DNA from: Bacillota bacterium
GTDB taxonomy: Bacteria; Bacillota; SHA-98; UBA4971
DNA length: 64,000 nt
Direction of reading: 5' to 3'
NCBI GenBank assembly: GCA_030024085.1
Contig: JASEJE010000007.1
Span: forward strand, 51,421-115,420
In this document: positions 27,120-36,502 of the stretch, one piece after another
Numbering within the stretch: position 1 is the stretch's first letter
How the letters are laid out: the number at the start of each line of letters is the position of its first letter
Notes under the pieces: generated by a model
What the model saw: only the letters and a program-made list of their open reading frames with translations
Databases searched by the model: none
Told to the model about the DNA's origin: nothing
Program-made: the position numbers and the translations under genes

Positions 27120-28166
27120 TCATTCCGCGTTCAGCACCCGAAGCGGCTTTTCACCCTGCGTCAGCCGAAGAATATCCTCGTAGAGCATCTCGGCGCTTCG
27201 CAACGGAACTTCACGTGTGTGACCGCCGATGTGAGGCAACAGAACAACGTTCTTGTGTCTCAGCAAGGGGCTGTCGCTTTGCAGAGGCTCTATGGTAAAG
27301 ACATCAAGCGCCGCACCTGCGATGAGACCAGTATCAAGCGCCTCAAGCAGGGCCGACTCATCCACGAGGCTGCCTCGTGCAGTATTGATAAAGTATGCGG
27401 ACCTCTTCATTTGACTGAACTTCACACGATCCATGAAGCCAGCCGTGTCCGCGGATTCTCTAAGGTGCAAGCTCAGAAAATCCGAGGTCTCAAGAACCTC
27501 CTCGAGAGCTGCAGCCTTCGCGCCGTATGCCTCTATCACAGCGGGCTCAACGTACGGATCATACGCACTGACCTTCATCCCGAACGCCAGCGCGAGCCTG
27601 CAGACCAGCCTGCCGACGAGGCCGAACCCGACGATCCCCAGAACCTTCCCATCGAGCTCGATGCCTACAAGCGGTCTTTTCACTGTGCTTGACCATGCCG
27701 CAGAGCGGTCCCGACGAAGGGCCTCCTCGGCTTCGCGGACGTGCCTTGCCAGCAATATCATCAGCCCGATGGTAAGTTCGGCCACTGCGTTGGCGTTTCG
27801 CCCGGGAGTGTAGAGGACGGGTATTCCTCGCTCCATAGCAGCTTTCACGTCGACATTGACAGGGCCACCCCGCGCGCATGCTATGAATTTCAACATGGGG
27901 GCGGCTTCCATGACTTCCCGCGTTACCGGAGCAACGTGCACAACCAGCCCCTCTGCGCCACCGGCCGCCGCGGCAAGCTCACCCGGGTCCCCTCTGTACT
28001 CGCGAATCGGTAAAGCCGAAAACGTGCCGCAAACGAAGCTCGTTTGAGTCCTTTGAAGGTCCACCACCTTAACACCTAGATGCGTATCCTGCTGTGCCTT
28101 TTCGCTGAAATACTCGCAGAGCAGTCGTGCAACTTCCGTCCCATCGTTGACAACCAGGACATTCAT
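27120..28166 (-). CDS. D-2-hydroxyacid dehydrogenase (phosphoglycerate dehydrogenase-like)
   Basis: NAD-dependent dehydrogenase. Dinucleotide motif GFGLVG near residue 180, catalytic Arg in NTARGSLVDE and catalytic His in LLPHIGGHT. 348 residues, without the C-terminal ACT domain of serine-pathway SerA, so a catabolic role on a hydroxyacid is more likely. It lies between kinase and aldolase genes. It could oxidise or reduce a sugar-acid intermediate. Confidence 0.9.
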   Translation of the reverse strand: MNVLVVNDGTEVARLLCEYFSEKAQQDTHLGVKVVDLQRTQTSFVCGTFSALPIREYRGDPGELAAAAGGAEGLVVHVAPVTREVMEAAPMLKFIACARGGPVNVDVKAAMERGIPVLYTPGRNANAVAELTIGLMILLARHVREAEEALRRDRSAAWSSTVKRPLVGIELDGKVLGIVGFGLVGRLVCRLALAFGMKVSAYDPYVEPAVIEAYGAKAAALEEVLETSDFLSLHLRESADTAGFMDRVKFSQMKRSAYFINTARGSLVDESALLEALDTGLIAGAALDVFTIEPLQSDSPLLRHKNVVLLPHIGGHTREVPLRSAEMLYEDILRLTQGEKPLRVLNAE

Positions 28167-28199
28167 GTCAGCACATCACTTCCTCTCACGTCTTCTATT

Positions 28200-29819
28200 T
28201 CATACAGGTCCCGCAATGCGGGCGCGATGCAGGCTTATCCAGTTGGCAAACAACTGGCGATACTGCTGCAAGCGCTCAGGGTCGGGGTACAGGGTCTTGC
28301 TCGGCCTAATCACCGTGTCCGCCGCTTCCTCCCAGCTTGAAAAGACCCTCCCTCCCACCATAGCGCAGAGAGCAGCGCCCACTGCAGCCGACTCAACCTC
28401 CAGAGGCACCCGGACCGGCAGCCCAAGCACGTCAGCCACCATCTGGCAAATCGCCTCGCTTCTTGCGAGCCCGCCCGTGAGCCACACCTCTTGAGAACGC
28501 GAGCCATACGCCTTATCAAGCTGCTCGACGTTGCCGGCGAACGAGAAGGCGATGTTCTCCATGAGTGCCCGCACGAGGTGGCCTTTGGTCGTAGCCCTGG
28601 GGCCCGTGTCGTGTATCCCGACGAGAGCCCCTTCTGCAGCCGAAAGCGCGCAGTGGATATCCATCACCCTCGGCCCCATGTCCGCTCGAAGCCCACCCGC
28701 TCCAGGCGGTGCATCTCTTGCCCACTCGTCAGCCCGGGCGTAGATGTCCGCCATGGGAATGGGCACTGCCATGCCAAAAGAGCCCACGATGTCGCGCACG
28801 ACGCCGGCAAACCACTGATAGACGAACCCGGCGTGACCGGCATTACTCTCATAGACCCACATCCCAGGGACCACGTGAGAACTGGTCCAGATGTCAGTCG
28901 TGGCTCCCGTGTCCGTCGTGGCCGTTGGCCGAAGCGACGCCACCACCCGCTGGATGGGTGCTGTCGTTCCGGCCACGATGGCCGTATCACCAGGTCGAAC
29001 CCCCTTGCACCCGAGGAGAGCACACTGCGTATCCGGGCCTGCCGCCACCACCGGTATGCCTTCTGGTAGCCCCACAAGATCCGCCAGTTCGCCTCGGAGA
29101 CCGCCGATGCGAGCGCTTGCATGGATCAGGCGCGGGAACTCGATGTGCGACAGGCCGAAGTCTCCAAGCAAGTCCCAAGACCACTCGAGACTACGGATGT
29201 TTACAAGCCCCGACGATGTAGCGAGAGCCATCTCGCAGGCTGGCACCCCAGTCAACTGGAATGCCAGCCAGTCAGCTATCATGAGGAATAGCCTAGCCCG
29301 GCGAAGCCGCGCGGGCTCGTGCCGCGCAAGCCACATCAGCCTGAAGGGGGCGTGTATGCTTCCTACGGGAGGAAACACGGGTTGCCCGGTGAGCCGGAAC
29401 AGCTCCTCGCCGCGGCACTCCGCAAACTCCTCGCACTCCTTCACCGCCCTACGGTCGATGTTCGGGCCGGCATACACCGTCTGCCCCTCAGAGTCGAGGA
29501 GGAAAAACCCCTCCCTCATGCTCGTGCAGGTTATCGCCTCCACCCTGCTCTCTCGGGGCAGCATGATTGCAACAGAGCGGAGCACGCTCACCGCCGTGTC
29601 CCATACGTCGTCTGCGAACTCGACTCCACCCGGCGAAGCAGATGAGGGGTATACCAGGTTGAATCCTTTCTTATCGGAAACAACCACCCGTCCATCGTCG
29701 CCCACAGCGAGCGCCCGGATGCCACTGCCTCCCAGGTCGAGAACGAGTATGGTCCGGCCCTCTCGACGCCCGGATGAACGGAGATACTCCTCGCTTGGTG
29801 CGTTGATATCAGGCAGCAT
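28200..29819 (-). CDS. FGGY-family carbohydrate kinase
   Basis: ATP-dependent sugar kinase, actin-like fold. N-terminal phosphate loop LVLDLGGSGIRAL, the catalytic Asp in VVAAGPDTQCALLG near residue 260, and the FGGY adenosine region LTGGLARSEAICQMVADVLG. 539 residues with a 20-residue N-terminal extension. ATG 29819 has GAGGAG eight bases upstream. Overall layout resembles autoinducer-2 kinase (LsrK) and xylulokinase-type proteins. With the isomerase upstream and class II aldolase downstream, phosphorylation of a ketose at C1 or C5 is the likely step. Confidence 0.92.
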   Translation of the reverse strand: MLPDINAPSEEYLRSSGRREGRTILVLDLGGSGIRALAVGDDGRVVVSDKKGFNLVYPSSASPGGVEFADDVWDTAVSVLRSVAIMLPRESRVEAITCTSMREGFFLLDSEGQTVYAGPNIDRRAVKECEEFAECRGEELFRLTGQPVFPPVGSIHAPFRLMWLARHEPARLRRARLFLMIADWLAFQLTGVPACEMALATSSGLVNIRSLEWSWDLLGDFGLSHIEFPRLIHASARIGGLRGELADLVGLPEGIPVVAAGPDTQCALLGCKGVRPGDTAIVAGTTAPIQRVVASLRPTATTDTGATTDIWTSSHVVPGMWVYESNAGHAGFVYQWFAGVVRDIVGSFGMAVPIPMADIYARADEWARDAPPGAGGLRADMGPRVMDIHCALSAAEGALVGIHDTGPRATTKGHLVRALMENIAFSFAGNVEQLDKAYGSRSQEVWLTGGLARSEAICQMVADVLGLPVRVPLEVESAAVGAALCAMVGGRVFSSWEEAADTVIRPSKTLYPDPERLQQYRQLFANWISLHRARIAGPV

Positions 29820-29870
29820 ACTCCTTGCTCCTCACAAACGGCATCAAATCAACTGGTGTCAGCACGTTCC

Positions 29871-30479
29871 CTAAAGCATTCCTATGTTGAATGCGAAGAG
29901 CCCATAGAGCCCTGCAATGAGAAGGCACATTGAGCCCACGCTCACCGCGCAGTCGATTGGCGAGAAAGCGAAGCTCCTCACGGGAGCTACACGCCCCAGG
30001 CCAAACCCTCGGTTCTTCGAGGACATCGTCATGACGTCTACCGACTTTATCACGTGCCGAACGACGGGCACAAACAGCGGGCGGAGCATGGCCACACGCT
30101 TGAAGGGATTCCTGGTTTCTACATTCCATCCTCTCAGGGATTGCGCCGTCCGTATGATTTTTATCTGCCCCGTAAGTTCCGGTATGAACCTGAGAGCGAC
30201 TGTTGCAACGAATACGACCGGAAACGGCATCCGCATGGCTACGAGAATTGACACTATGTCGCTGAGCGATGTGGTGTGAACCAGCCCCGCCACAGCCAGA
30301 ATAACCGTCACCACTGTAAGACAGCTTGCGAAGAGGAAGAGATAGAGCACAACTCCGTAGGTGACCCCGGTTTCACCGAAGATAGGGAGGCCCGCCGGAG
30401 TCAGTCGCAGCACCTCCACGGAGACCCAGTCAGCAGGGTAGACTTCGAAGTAGGCCGACCGGTCCGGGCGCATGCTCAC
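29871..30479 (-). CDS. orphan EcfT-like transmembrane protein, short at the N-terminus
   Basis: C-terminal two thirds of an energy-coupling-factor T component. Seen are the span YGVVLYLFLFASCL, the FVATVALRFIPEL segment, the two Arg-Gly coupling motifs (LRG at 115-117, NRG at 156-158) and a last span before the end. 202 residues against about 260 usual; the first spans are replaced by a hydrophilic stretch. ATG 30479 overlaps the TIM-barrel gene stop (ATGA), so it is translated in the operon. No EcfA ATPases or S component are nearby. It may be a decayed gene or have acquired another role. Confidence 0.78.
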   Translation of the reverse strand: MSMRPDRSAYFEVYPADWVSVEVLRLTPAGLPIFGETGVTYGVVLYLFLFASCLTVVTVILAVAGLVHTTSLSDIVSILVAMRMPFPVVFVATVALRFIPELTGQIKIIRTAQSLRGWNVETRNPFKRVAMLRPLFVPVVRHVIKSVDVMTMSSKNRGFGLGRVAPVRSFAFSPIDCAVSVGSMCLLIAGLYGLFAFNIGML

Positions 30480-31444
30480 GTCTCCCCAAGAAGGAGACGA
30501 GACAGATACGCCATGATGTCATCGATCCGGCAGGAACCCTGCATAGCACGAAGCTGCTCGACATCGATACTCTCTGCAAGCCGCGCAAGAGCCTCGAGGT
30601 TCCGAATAGCCTGCACAGCGGCTTTAGCCGGATCCTCTCTCCTGGGCGCCTGGTCCACGGATATCCATCCGTCGTAGTTGAGCGCCTTCAGCTGAAAAAG
30701 AAACTCGAGGGTTTCCCACACATGCACGGTTCCCGGGACGAGGTCATCGTCCCATTCACGGTAGTTATCGTTCATATGGACGAAGAAGAGTCGCCCGCGA
30801 GACGCAGCCGTCGTGGCCGCCTCCGCGGGGTTCTCCCCGGCATTGAGGGAATGGCCGAAATCCAGGACTATCCCAAGGTTGCTCGCCCCGACTTCTTCGC
30901 AAGCAAGAATCGTTTTGTCAACGTTACTCAGCAGTGAATGGGTCCGGGGCTCCTTCGGCTTGTACTCCAGGCCTACCAGGACGTCCGGGGCATAGGCGCA
31001 CACTTCTCCTAGAGAGCGCACAAGTCGGTCCCATGCTCCGCCATAATCGAGCTGAAATGGGTAGTCGAACCCATCCTGACCCATCCACACCGTGACCCTG
31101 CTGCACCCCATGGCAACTGCCGCATCACAGGTTCGTTTCACCTCATCCACGGCAGCCCGTCTGAGGCTCTCATCAAGGCACGAGAGCGACCCGAACTTCC
31201 ACCGCGGCCCATTTATCGTGCCTGTTATCAGCGAGCACGCGGCGAGGCCGGCGCGCTCTAACTCGCGCCTGGTGGCGTCGATGTCAAACGGACCGACATA
31301 CGGGATCTCCACAGCCTCGATGTGCTCCACTTGTCGCATCATGTCAAGCATCGTCTGAAGGTCAACCGGAGGGCGGTACTCAACAAACCTGTCCTTCGCA
31401 CCGCCTACGATCCAGAGACCTGCAGCATAGCGAAACCGTGCCAC
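30476..31444 (-). CDS. sugar phosphate isomerase/epimerase-type TIM barrel
   Basis: Xylose-isomerase-like TIM-barrel (AP endonuclease 2 superfamily). Metal ligands are visible as GLEYKPKE (Glu), GIVLDFGHSLNAGENP (Asp, His) and FFVHMNDN (His); the last position is Asp in GWISVDQAP where Glu is usual. About 322 residues. GTG 31444 has GGAGG seven bases upstream; GTG 31450 is too close to the SD. Likely interconverts or epimerises the intermediate made by the upstream zinc dehydrogenase. Confidence 0.87.
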   Translation of the reverse strand: MARFRYAAGLWIVGGAKDRFVEYRPPVDLQTMLDMMRQVEHIEAVEIPYVGPFDIDATRRELERAGLAACSLITGTINGPRWKFGSLSCLDESLRRAAVDEVKRTCDAAVAMGCSRVTVWMGQDGFDYPFQLDYGGAWDRLVRSLGEVCAYAPDVLVGLEYKPKEPRTHSLLSNVDKTILACEEVGASNLGIVLDFGHSLNAGENPAEAATTAASRGRLFFVHMNDNYREWDDDLVPGTVHVWETLEFLFQLKALNYDGWISVDQAPRREDPAKAAVQAIRNLEALARLAESIDVEQLRAMQGSCRIDDIMAYLSRLLLGET

Positions 31445-31532
31445 GTTCACGCCTCCTTATCACCTAGCTCAAAGCCGCATGTAATTCCGCCACCTGACTG
31501 CTGCGATCCGCGGTCGGCGAGGCCCCGGGCGG

Positions 31533-32591
31533 TCAGTCGAGCGTCGGGACAAACGAGACCTTTACGGCGGGCTTGCCCGCAAGGGGATCGGCCTTCACTT
31601 CCATGGCCTCCCTTACTTCTCTCAGCGGGAACCTGTGCGTCACCATCACTCTTGCATTCACAAGGCCTTCGGCGAGGTACCTGATGGCGAGCGGATAACT
31701 GTTGGGACTTAGATGCCCGCCCACTATCTCGAGCTCTTTGAACTCACTGATGATGCTGAAGTCGAAGTCCGGCCTCCCAGCGTACACCCCGTACAGCAGG
31801 AGCTTGCCGCGTTTGCGCAGCAGTCGCACGCCGGTTTCCACAGATCCCGAATATCCCGACGCCTCAAGATAGACGTCGCAGCCGAGACCTGCAGTAATGT
31901 CCTTGACGGCCGCCTCCACGTCATCTCTGCCGGGGTTGAACACGTAATCCGCGCCCAATTCGCGTGCGATTCTCAGCATGCTCTCGTTTACGTCAAGCGC
32001 AATGAGACGCCTGGGGGTCTTCAGCTTCGCCACCTGAAACATGGACATCCCGATGGGTCCGAGCCCCGAGACCACGACGGTGTCCCCGAGGCTGATGGCG
32101 GCCCTCTCTACCGCATAGGTCGCGCAGGCCAGCGGCTCGATCATGACCCCCTCGACTTCATCGACGGCGTCGGGCACCTTGAACACGGTGGCGTTAGCCG
32201 GGAACCTCATGTACTGGGCCCAGCCTCCGGGCAGGGAACCGCCTAGGGTCTTGGAGTTCGTGCAGAGGTGATACCATCCCCGCCGGCAGTACGCACACTG
32301 CCAGCACGGTATTATCATCTCCGCGACAGCCTTGTCCCCGACCTGAAGCCCGTGCTTCTCGGCAGCCCCGTCGCCAAGTTCCTCCACCACGCCGATGAAC
32401 TCATGCCCCGGGATGAGTGGAAACTTCGGCTTCCACGGTCCGCTGCCGTGGTATATCTTGCGCTCCGCTGCACATATGCCCCCAGCCGTCACCTTGATCA
32501 CCACTTCTCCAGGGCCTGCATGTGGGCGCGGAACGTCTTCGCACCTGAAGTCTCCCACGCCATGCGCTACTATCGCCTTCATGGTGTCCAC
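31533..32591 (-). CDS. zinc-dependent alcohol dehydrogenase (polyol/threonine dehydrogenase family)
   Basis: Medium-chain dehydrogenase that oxidises a secondary alcohol with NAD(P). Catalytic zinc site: Cys in GGICAAER and PLIPGHEF. Structural zinc site: CWQCAYCRRGWYHLC. Rossmann motif VVSGLGPIGMS. 352 residues. GTG 32591 has AAGGAG about eight bases upstream; ATG 32582 is the alternative. Immediately downstream of the importer, so it probably oxidises the imported polyol or sugar. Confidence 0.92.
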   Translation of the reverse strand: MDTMKAIVAHGVGDFRCEDVPRPHAGPGEVVIKVTAGGICAAERKIYHGSGPWKPKFPLIPGHEFIGVVEELGDGAAEKHGLQVGDKAVAEMIIPCWQCAYCRRGWYHLCTNSKTLGGSLPGGWAQYMRFPANATVFKVPDAVDEVEGVMIEPLACATYAVERAAISLGDTVVVSGLGPIGMSMFQVAKLKTPRRLIALDVNESMLRIARELGADYVFNPGRDDVEAAVKDITAGLGCDVYLEASGYSGSVETGVRLLRKRGKLLLYGVYAGRPDFDFSIISEFKELEIVGGHLSPNSYPLAIRYLAEGLVNARVMVTHRFPLREVREAMEVKADPLAGKPAVKVSFVPTLD

Positions 32592-32657
32592 AGCGTCTCT
32601 CTCCTTCCTGCGTGCTTGGTCTTGGTCTGTTTGCGCTTCTTGCCACGACAGCTCGCT

Positions 32658-33710
32658 CTATCGTCTCGCCGCGATCCTGGAAATTCCGAGAGCCCCGAGA
32701 AGGATCAGCCCTTTGAAAATGTCCTGGGCCGTATAAGGAATGTTGAGCATCGTAAGTCCGTTTACCATGATCCCCATGAGGACCGCGCCTGTGAACGTTC
32801 CAATGATGTTGGGTTTGCCCGCACCTAGAACTGCATAACCGATGAAGCTCGCCGCAATGCAGTCGAGAAGGAGGCCGTGGGCTGCCATGCTCTGCGCGGA
32901 GGCCATTCTTGCAGTCAGCATCACACCGCCCATAGCTGCAAACGCTCCCGTGAGAACATGGGCGAGAACCCGATACAGGTGAACAGGGATGCCTGCAAGT
33001 CGGGCTGCCTCCATGTTTCCTCCGGTAGCGTAGAGATGTCGGCCCCACTTCGTGTTGTTCAGGAAGAGATGGGATACCAGTATTGCCGCGAGCATCACTA
33101 TGACGGGAGTCGGAACGAATGCAACATACCCCTGACCGAGGCGAAGGAACGACTGGGAGATCGCCCCCGGAGCCGTTATGTAGCCCCCTCCCGGGGCAGG
33201 CTTCAACATGTTTGAGTATATGTTGAGCCCGCCTGTGTAGGTAAGCTCCACCCCCTGAGCTATGAACATCATAGGCAAGCTCGCGAGGAGGTCGTCGATC
33301 CTGAACCTGATCACGAAAAACGCGATAAGGCTACCCACAAGACCGCCAACGATCAGCGGAAACAAGATCGCAAGGGGAGCCGGTGCCAGATTCCACACCA
33401 TCAATCCCGCAGCGAGCGCCGATGCCAGGCCGGCAACGGCAGCGACGGCGAGGTTGAAGGCGTTTGCGCACAGACCCATGGTGACACCGATCGCGATCAC
33501 TGTCGTGATGGATATCGCGCGCAAGATATTCGTGATGTTGGTCATGCTGAAAAACCCGGGGATAAGCACGCTGAAAACCGCGAAGAGAACACCGATGGCT
33601 ATGAACACGCCGTAAGCGGATAGAAATCTCACGGCAAGGTCGCCGACGCGCTTCCTTCTGTCGATAACTTCCGCGCGAACAGTCGAACCCCCTTCTCCTG
33701 CAGGAATCAT
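32658..33710 (-). CDS. sugar ABC transporter permease, RbsC type
   Basis: Membrane channel of a CUT2 sugar importer, with 8-10 spans. The family segment MTNITNILRAISITTVIAIGVTMG and LAGIPVHLYRVLAHVLTGAFAAMGGVMLTARMASAQ, with AASFIGYAVLGAGKPNIIGTFTGAVLMG near the end, are typical. 350 residues. ATG 33710 overlaps the stop of the ATPase gene by four bases. Confidence 0.94.
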   Translation of the reverse strand: MIPAGEGGSTVRAEVIDRRKRVGDLAVRFLSAYGVFIAIGVLFAVFSVLIPGFFSMTNITNILRAISITTVIAIGVTMGLCANAFNLAVAAVAGLASALAAGLMVWNLAPAPLAILFPLIVGGLVGSLIAFFVIRFRIDDLLASLPMMFIAQGVELTYTGGLNIYSNMLKPAPGGGYITAPGAISQSFLRLGQGYVAFVPTPVIVMLAAILVSHLFLNNTKWGRHLYATGGNMEAARLAGIPVHLYRVLAHVLTGAFAAMGGVMLTARMASAQSMAAHGLLLDCIAASFIGYAVLGAGKPNIIGTFTGAVLMGIMVNGLTMLNIPYTAQDIFKGLILLGALGISRIAARR

Positions 33711-35251
33711 GCCGCCTCACCCCCGCCGGTTGCGAACCTGAGAATGCGCTCCGGAGTTGCCGAGTCCCTGTTCATCTCCGCCACTACCCGGTGCTGGTAC
33801 ATGACAAGTATACGGTCAGATATCCCCATGATCTCGTCGATATCAGGCGACATGAATACCACACCGTAGCCCTCCCTGGCAAGCTCCTCCATTAGCCTGT
33901 ATATCTCTGCCTTAGCCCCGATGTCCACCCCTTTGGTGGGATCGTCGAATATGAATACTTTTCCTCTCCGGACCCAGCCATGGAGCATCCACTTACCAAT
34001 GCTAGTCTTCTGCTGGTTCCCGCCGCTCAGGTTCGCGACCGTCTGCCCGGGTCCCGAGCAGACAATGCGGAGCCTCCGGATGGCATCCAGGACGCGGGCC
34101 CCTTCAACTTTCCTCTTTACGAAACCAAGAATCCCGCTGAACGCGCCGATGCTCGGTAGAGAAAGGTTAAAGCCAACGTTCTCACCTACAAGAAGGCCCT
34201 GTCGTCTGCGCTCCTCGGGAACCAGGAATATCCCGTTTGCAACGGCGTCACGGGGAGAGCGGACATCGATCTCGCGCCCTTCAAGCCACACCTCTCCCGC
34301 ATCACGAGTGTCCGCCCCGAACAGCATCCGGGCAAGCTCCGTCTTGCCAGCGCCGACAAGGCCGGTGATCCCCAGGACCTCTCCCCGCCTTAGGTTGAGA
34401 CTGACGAAATCCACCTTCCCCGCTTTGTACAGGCGGCGGACGGTTAGGAGCTCCTCGCCCCCGGTTGAGCTCCTTTCCCTTTGATACTGCTGGTCAAGGC
34501 TCTTACCAAGCATGAGTCGGATGACGTCCTGCGCTGTGACGTCTTTTGTCGTCACAGTGTCAACCTTCCTCCCGTCTCTGAAAACAGTGATCCTGTCTGC
34601 TATGTCGAATACCTCAGGCATCCGGTGAGAGATATACAGGATCCCTATGCCGCGATCACGCAGCGACCGTATCGTTTCAAATAGAAACCTTGCTTCCTGC
34701 AACCCCAGTGCAGCGGTCGGCTCGTCAAAGATGATGAAGTGCGACCCAAACAACACCGCCCTGATGACAACCAGGAGTTGTTTTTCAGCAAGAGAGAGGT
34801 CCGCCGCACGGGTTGCAACGTCGAAGGACACCTTTATCCGCGCCTGCTTGAGAAGATCTCTTGCCCTTCGATGGAACTCGCTCCAGTTCACCCACGCGCG
34901 ACCTTTGGAGGAGGCCTGTTCGAAGATGAGCAAGTTCTCTGCGACGCTCAGATGCGGCACGAGCACGGTATCCACTTCCTGATGCACGGGGCAAATTCCG
35001 GCTTGAAGAGCCTTCGCAGGCGAGATCAGCGCGATCTGACGCCCGTCGATACGCACTTCGCCGTCGTACGACTCATACGCCCCCGCCAGGATCTTCGCAA
35101 ATGTGCTCTTGCCTGCTCCATTTGCACCAACAAGAGCGTGGACCTCACCCGCTTTGATCTCGAGGTCTACGCCGTCAAGAGCTCGAACCCCGGGGAAACT
35201 CTTGCCCACCTTGATCGCGTGGAGTCCGACAACGCCTTTGGATTGGATCAC
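33707..35251 (-). CDS. sugar ABC transporter ATP-binding protein, RbsA type (two ATPase domains)
   Basis: CUT2 ATPase with two nucleotide-binding domains in one chain. The first has Walker A GANGAGKST near residue 40, a degenerate signature (LSLAEKQLLVV) and IFDEPTAALG. The second has GLVGAGKTELAR, NLSGGNQQKTSIGKW and FDDPTKGVDIG. The second Walker B reads IFIFDDPT rather than DEPT, so Asp replaces the catalytic Glu. 514 residues, normal. GTG 35251 start. A hairpin lies between this gene and the binding-protein gene. Confidence 0.94.
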   Translation of the reverse strand: MIQSKGVVGLHAIKVGKSFPGVRALDGVDLEIKAGEVHALVGANGAGKSTFAKILAGAYESYDGEVRIDGRQIALISPAKALQAGICPVHQEVDTVLVPHLSVAENLLIFEQASSKGRAWVNWSEFHRRARDLLKQARIKVSFDVATRAADLSLAEKQLLVVIRAVLFGSHFIIFDEPTAALGLQEARFLFETIRSLRDRGIGILYISHRMPEVFDIADRITVFRDGRKVDTVTTKDVTAQDVIRLMLGKSLDQQYQRERSSTGGEELLTVRRLYKAGKVDFVSLNLRRGEVLGITGLVGAGKTELARMLFGADTRDAGEVWLEGREIDVRSPRDAVANGIFLVPEERRRQGLLVGENVGFNLSLPSIGAFSGILGFVKRKVEGARVLDAIRRLRIVCSGPGQTVANLSGGNQQKTSIGKWMLHGWVRRGKVFIFDDPTKGVDIGAKAEIYRLMEELAREGYGVVFMSPDIDEIMGISDRILVMYQHRVVAEMNRDSATPERILRFATGGGEAA

Positions 35252-35293
35252 ACTACACTACCCCCACAAGCGAACGGTTCCCCGACCCCGGGG

Positions 35294-35319
35294 GTGGGGG
35301 TCAACGCGGCGACCCCCAC
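35294..35319. repeat. hairpin between rbsB-like and rbsA-like genes
   Basis: Stem GTGGGGGTC (35294-35302) and GACCCCCAC (35311-35319) with an 8-base loop, in the 100-base gap after the binding-protein gene. No T-run follows. Probably an intercistronic processing or partial termination element (inference). Confidence 0.65.
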
Positions 35320-35351
35320 GCCGAGGCCAGAACATCGCATGTATTCCGGCG

Positions 35352-36392
35352 CTATTTCTTCTTCCCGACCATGGCCCGCAGCTCGCTGGTCCACGCTATT
35401 CCAGTATCACCCCAGAGGGGCACGATTTCCTTCGTGAGATATTGCCCTGGAGCCAGGGCTCGTGCGTCTTCCTGAGTTATCAGAACGGCAGGGATTTGGA
35501 TGTACTGAGGCACCTTCTGCCCCGTTGCCGCCAGGTACGCGACCCGAATAGCCACTCTCCCGATCTCCGTCGGGTCACATGCAGCCGTTGCCCGCCATAC
35601 GCTGCCAGGCGCCCGCATAAGTTCGAGATCGTGAGGGCTGACATCGATACTGTACACCGAGATGTCTCTTCCAGATGGTTTGATCGCCTGGCAAGCCCCG
35701 ACCGCGTATTGGTCATACGGCGCCCACACGGCCTGAATCGAGTCGGGTTTCGGGTGCGCCAGAAGCACGGACTCCATGTTCGCGATCGTGCTCGGGATGA
35801 TTTTCCCAATTTCGGGGGAGAACTCGGCCACGACCTTCAATCCCTTGTACCGGTCGAGGATGAGCGGGAGAATTCTCTTCCGCCTTTCCATCGGAGCAGA
35901 CCCGGCCCTTGCAATGACCACGATGTTGCCCTTGCCTCCGAGGTCTTGAGCCATCCTGTTCAGGCTGAGATAGGCAAGCATGTAATCATCCTGCGATATG
36001 TCACATATCACTTCGGCTGTAGTGAGAACATCGAAGATGACGACCTTTATGCCGGCTTTCATGGCTCTTTCTATGCCCGGCGTCAACGCCTCGCCGGCGC
36101 CATGATCCACGAAAATCACATCCGGCTTCATCGTGGTCGCGTTCTCAAGCAACTGCACCTGCTTCTCCACCGAAAGCTGGGCCTCGAGCGTGACGAGATC
36201 CACGCGTCCCAGGTCCTGCGCCATGGACTTGGCGCCGTTTACCAACTGCACCCAGTGGTCTCCGTAGTTCCCCAGCGCGACGTGTACCACCTTGACGTTC
36301 TTTTCCGCGGCAAAACCCGTGATACCCACGTTCAGTAGAATCATCGTGACGGCCACAACGAACACCCACAGCAACCTTCTCCCGGCAATCAT
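35352..36392 (-). CDS. sugar ABC transporter substrate-binding protein, RbsB type
   Basis: Secreted receptor (Peripla_BP_4 family) of the CUT2 importer. Signal peptide MIAGRRLLWVFVVAVTMILL, cut near GFAAEK. The mature part opens VKVVHVALGNYGDHWVQLVNGAKSMAQDLG. VIFVDHGAGEALTPGIERAMKAGIKVVIFD is the hinge-region signature. ATG 36392 is chosen (GGAGG about 13 bases upstream); the frame is open to 36437. First gene of the importer; the sugar is unknown. Confidence 0.92.
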   Translation of the reverse strand: MIAGRRLLWVFVVAVTMILLNVGITGFAAEKNVKVVHVALGNYGDHWVQLVNGAKSMAQDLGRVDLVTLEAQLSVEKQVQLLENATTMKPDVIFVDHGAGEALTPGIERAMKAGIKVVIFDVLTTAEVICDISQDDYMLAYLSLNRMAQDLGGKGNIVVIARAGSAPMERRKRILPLILDRYKGLKVVAEFSPEIGKIIPSTIANMESVLLAHPKPDSIQAVWAPYDQYAVGACQAIKPSGRDISVYSIDVSPHDLELMRAPGSVWRATAACDPTEIGRVAIRVAYLAATGQKVPQYIQIPAVLITQEDARALAPGQYLTKEIVPLWGDTGIAWTSELRAMVGKKK

Positions 36393-36502
36393 TCCTGCGG
36401 TGCACCTCCATGGTAGTAGGATGGGAATTCCCCTCACGGTCCGATGGTCGACGATCTCACATTTGTACCCGGTGACTAATACTGCTCTGTTACGTATGGA
36501 GA

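Noticed and set aside
35103..36338. 411-codon open frame on the + strand
   Set aside because: Antisense to the rbsA/rbsB-like genes; no domain or SD.
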